Part shown: piece by piece, positions 26,181 to 26,663 of the stretch
Layout: each line of letters begins with the position of its first letter
Numbering within the stretch: position 1 is the first letter of the stretch
Assembly (NCBI GenBank): GCA_035948855.1
Contig: DASZIT010000046.1
Span: 1 to 26,663, forward strand
DNA from: DASZIT01 sp035948855
GTDB lineage: Bacteria; Actinomycetota; Acidimicrobiia; Acidimicrobiales; RAAP-2
Direction: 5' to 3'
DNA length: 26,663 nucleotides
Translations under genes and position numbers: made by a program
Notes under the pieces: model-generated
The model's input: the letters and a program-made list of their open reading frames with translations, nothing else
Told to the model about the DNA's origin: nothing
Databases searched by the model: none

Positions 26181-26279
26181 GCAGGCGAGCGCGTCGAGAT
26201 CGACGCGCTGGACTTCATCCGCACCCTCACCGGCCGGCTGCCCGGCGAGGGAGTGCTCAGCAATCCACTCCCCTTGTAG
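26181..26279 (+). pseudogene. C-terminal stub of a mycothiol-dependent maleylpyruvate isomerase-like gene
   Basis: The frame reads AGERVEIDALDFIRTLTGRL then PGEGVLSNPLPL and a stop. This is the typical last 30 residues of actinobacterial maleylpyruvate-isomerase/DinB-like mycothiol-dependent proteins, which commonly end in an E/D-A-x-F-C/I-R-x-L-x-GR-x-PGEGLL pattern. Nothing upstream belongs to that family: the frame continues back to 26097 with unrelated sequence next to the VOC gene start. It is therefore a severed 3' end and not an intact gene. The call rests on a short motif remembered from the family. Confidence 0.5.
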
Positions 26280-26363
26280 GGGCCCAATCACCGCCCCTCC
26301 CCAAACTCAACCGGCGACGACGATCAAATCAATGGGATCGATCGGCTGCATTCGATTGGATTG

Positions 26364-26663
26364 TCACGACCCGCCCGGGCGGGTGGCCCCCACGAACCCT
26401 GACCAGTCGGCATTGTCGAATCGGACCAGCGCCCCGGTGTGGGGTGCGTCGATCATCTCGCCCCCGCCGACGTAGAGGCCGACATGGTCGACCGCGGTTG
26501 GACCGTCGCCGAAGAAGATGAGGTCGCCGGGGACCACCGCCGACCCGCCAGCCACCGACGGTCCGGCATCGAACTGATCCTGGGCCACCCGGGGAAGGTT
26601 GACGCCTCCCTGTTGGAAGGCGGCCTGGGCCAGGCCGGAACAGTCGAAGCCCCCATTGCCGGT
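26364..26663 (-). CDS. NlpC/P60 cell-wall peptidase, C-terminal part (5' truncated by window edge)
   Basis: Ninety-nine residues are visible on the minus strand, in frame from the window edge to a TGA at 26364-26366. They hold the catalytic part of an NlpC/P60 domain: the nucleophile in GGFDCSGLAQAAF (visible residue 8), the stretch VVPGDLIFFGDGPTAVDHVG with the catalytic His, and YVGGGEMIDAPHTG with the third polar residue. These enzymes cut the D-Glu-DAP bond (or similar) of peptidoglycan stem peptides and are normally exported; the N-terminal part and any signal peptide lie outside the window. The C-terminus, GFVGATRPGGS, is a normal ending. A partial decayed copy of this 3' end is at 24472-24586. 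Confidence 0.9.
   Translation of the reverse strand, partial: TGNGGFDCSGLAQAAFQQGGVNLPRVAQDQFDAGPSVAGGSAVVPGDLIFFGDGPTAVDHVGLYVGGGEMIDAPHTGALVRFDNADWSGFVGATRPGGS
26369..26489. repeat. Right copy of an imperfect direct repeat (left copy 24472-24586)
   Basis: Both copies contain GTGGCCCCCACGAAC, AGTCGGCATTGTCGAAT and CCCGGTGTGGGG in the same order and strand. They differ by scattered substitutions and several 1-bp indels. The unit is the 3' end of the NlpC/P60 gene. The pair brackets about 1.8 kb. Confidence 0.8.

Noticed and set aside
26370..26383. CCCGCCCGGGCGGG palindrome as terminator of the NlpC/P60 gene
   Set aside because: It lies within the last codons (ATRPGGS) and is explained by Arg-Pro-Gly-Gly codons; no T-run follows.

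Overview
The window looks like chromosomal DNA of a high-GC actinobacterium. The best sign is the block gcvH - garA-like FHA protein - MerR-like regulator - bifunctional nuclease (DUF151). It matches, in order and sequence character, the mycobacterial block Rv1826-Rv1827-Rv1828-Rv1829 as I remember it. Frequent GTG starts, Ala/Pro/Gly-rich proteins and a remnant resembling mycothiol-dependent isomerases agree. The window does not fix the lineage. An uncultured or little-studied group such as Acidimicrobiia is plausible, but that is inference.

Layout, left to right. 1-4.1 kb: the 3' end of a bifunctional nucleotidyltransferase/phosphomannomutase, then the gcvH-garA-merR-bfn block. 4.2-6.2 kb: a DUF4232 lipoprotein and a polytopic GT87-type glycosyltransferase. 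6.2-7.2 kb (minus): an AcuI/YhdH-type reductase. 7.3-10.8 kb: an S9 peptidase coupled by an ATGA overlap to a second multispanning GT87-like protein. 10.9-11.5 kb (minus): a single-pass membrane protein, divergent from a Tat-exported lipoprotein of the phospholipase C/phosphoesterase family (11.7-13.1 kb). 13.1-14.15 kb (minus): an orphan ParA ATPase and a small membrane protein. 14.15-14.46 kb: non-coding DNA with strong hairpins. 14.46-17.5 kb (minus): thiO-thiS-thiG-thiD, in which every junction is a 4-nt overlap. 17.6-23.8 kb: gltB-gltD, encoding both subunits of NADPH-dependent glutamate synthase. 23.9-24.3 kb: a small soluble conserved protein.

From about 24.3 kb to the end the character changes. 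There is a short ORF that looks like a cut-off gene start, a decayed copy of the 3' end of an NlpC/P60 gene, a conserved hypothetical gene, a VOC/glyoxalase gene, the C-terminal stub of a maleylpyruvate-isomerase-like gene, and the intact 3' end of an NlpC/P60 gene running off the window. The two NlpC/P60 copies are same-orientation imperfect repeats flanking about 1.8 kb, so this looks like an insertion or rearrangement site.

Two themes join the window. First, GarA is known in mycobacteria to control 2-oxoglutarate/glutamate enzymes including glutamate synthase, and here a zinc-ribbon-fused GarA homologue lies about 16 kb from gltBD. Second, at least six genes have a TANNNT hexamer ending 6-8 nt before the start codon, the pattern expected of leaderless transcripts; it settles several start choices.
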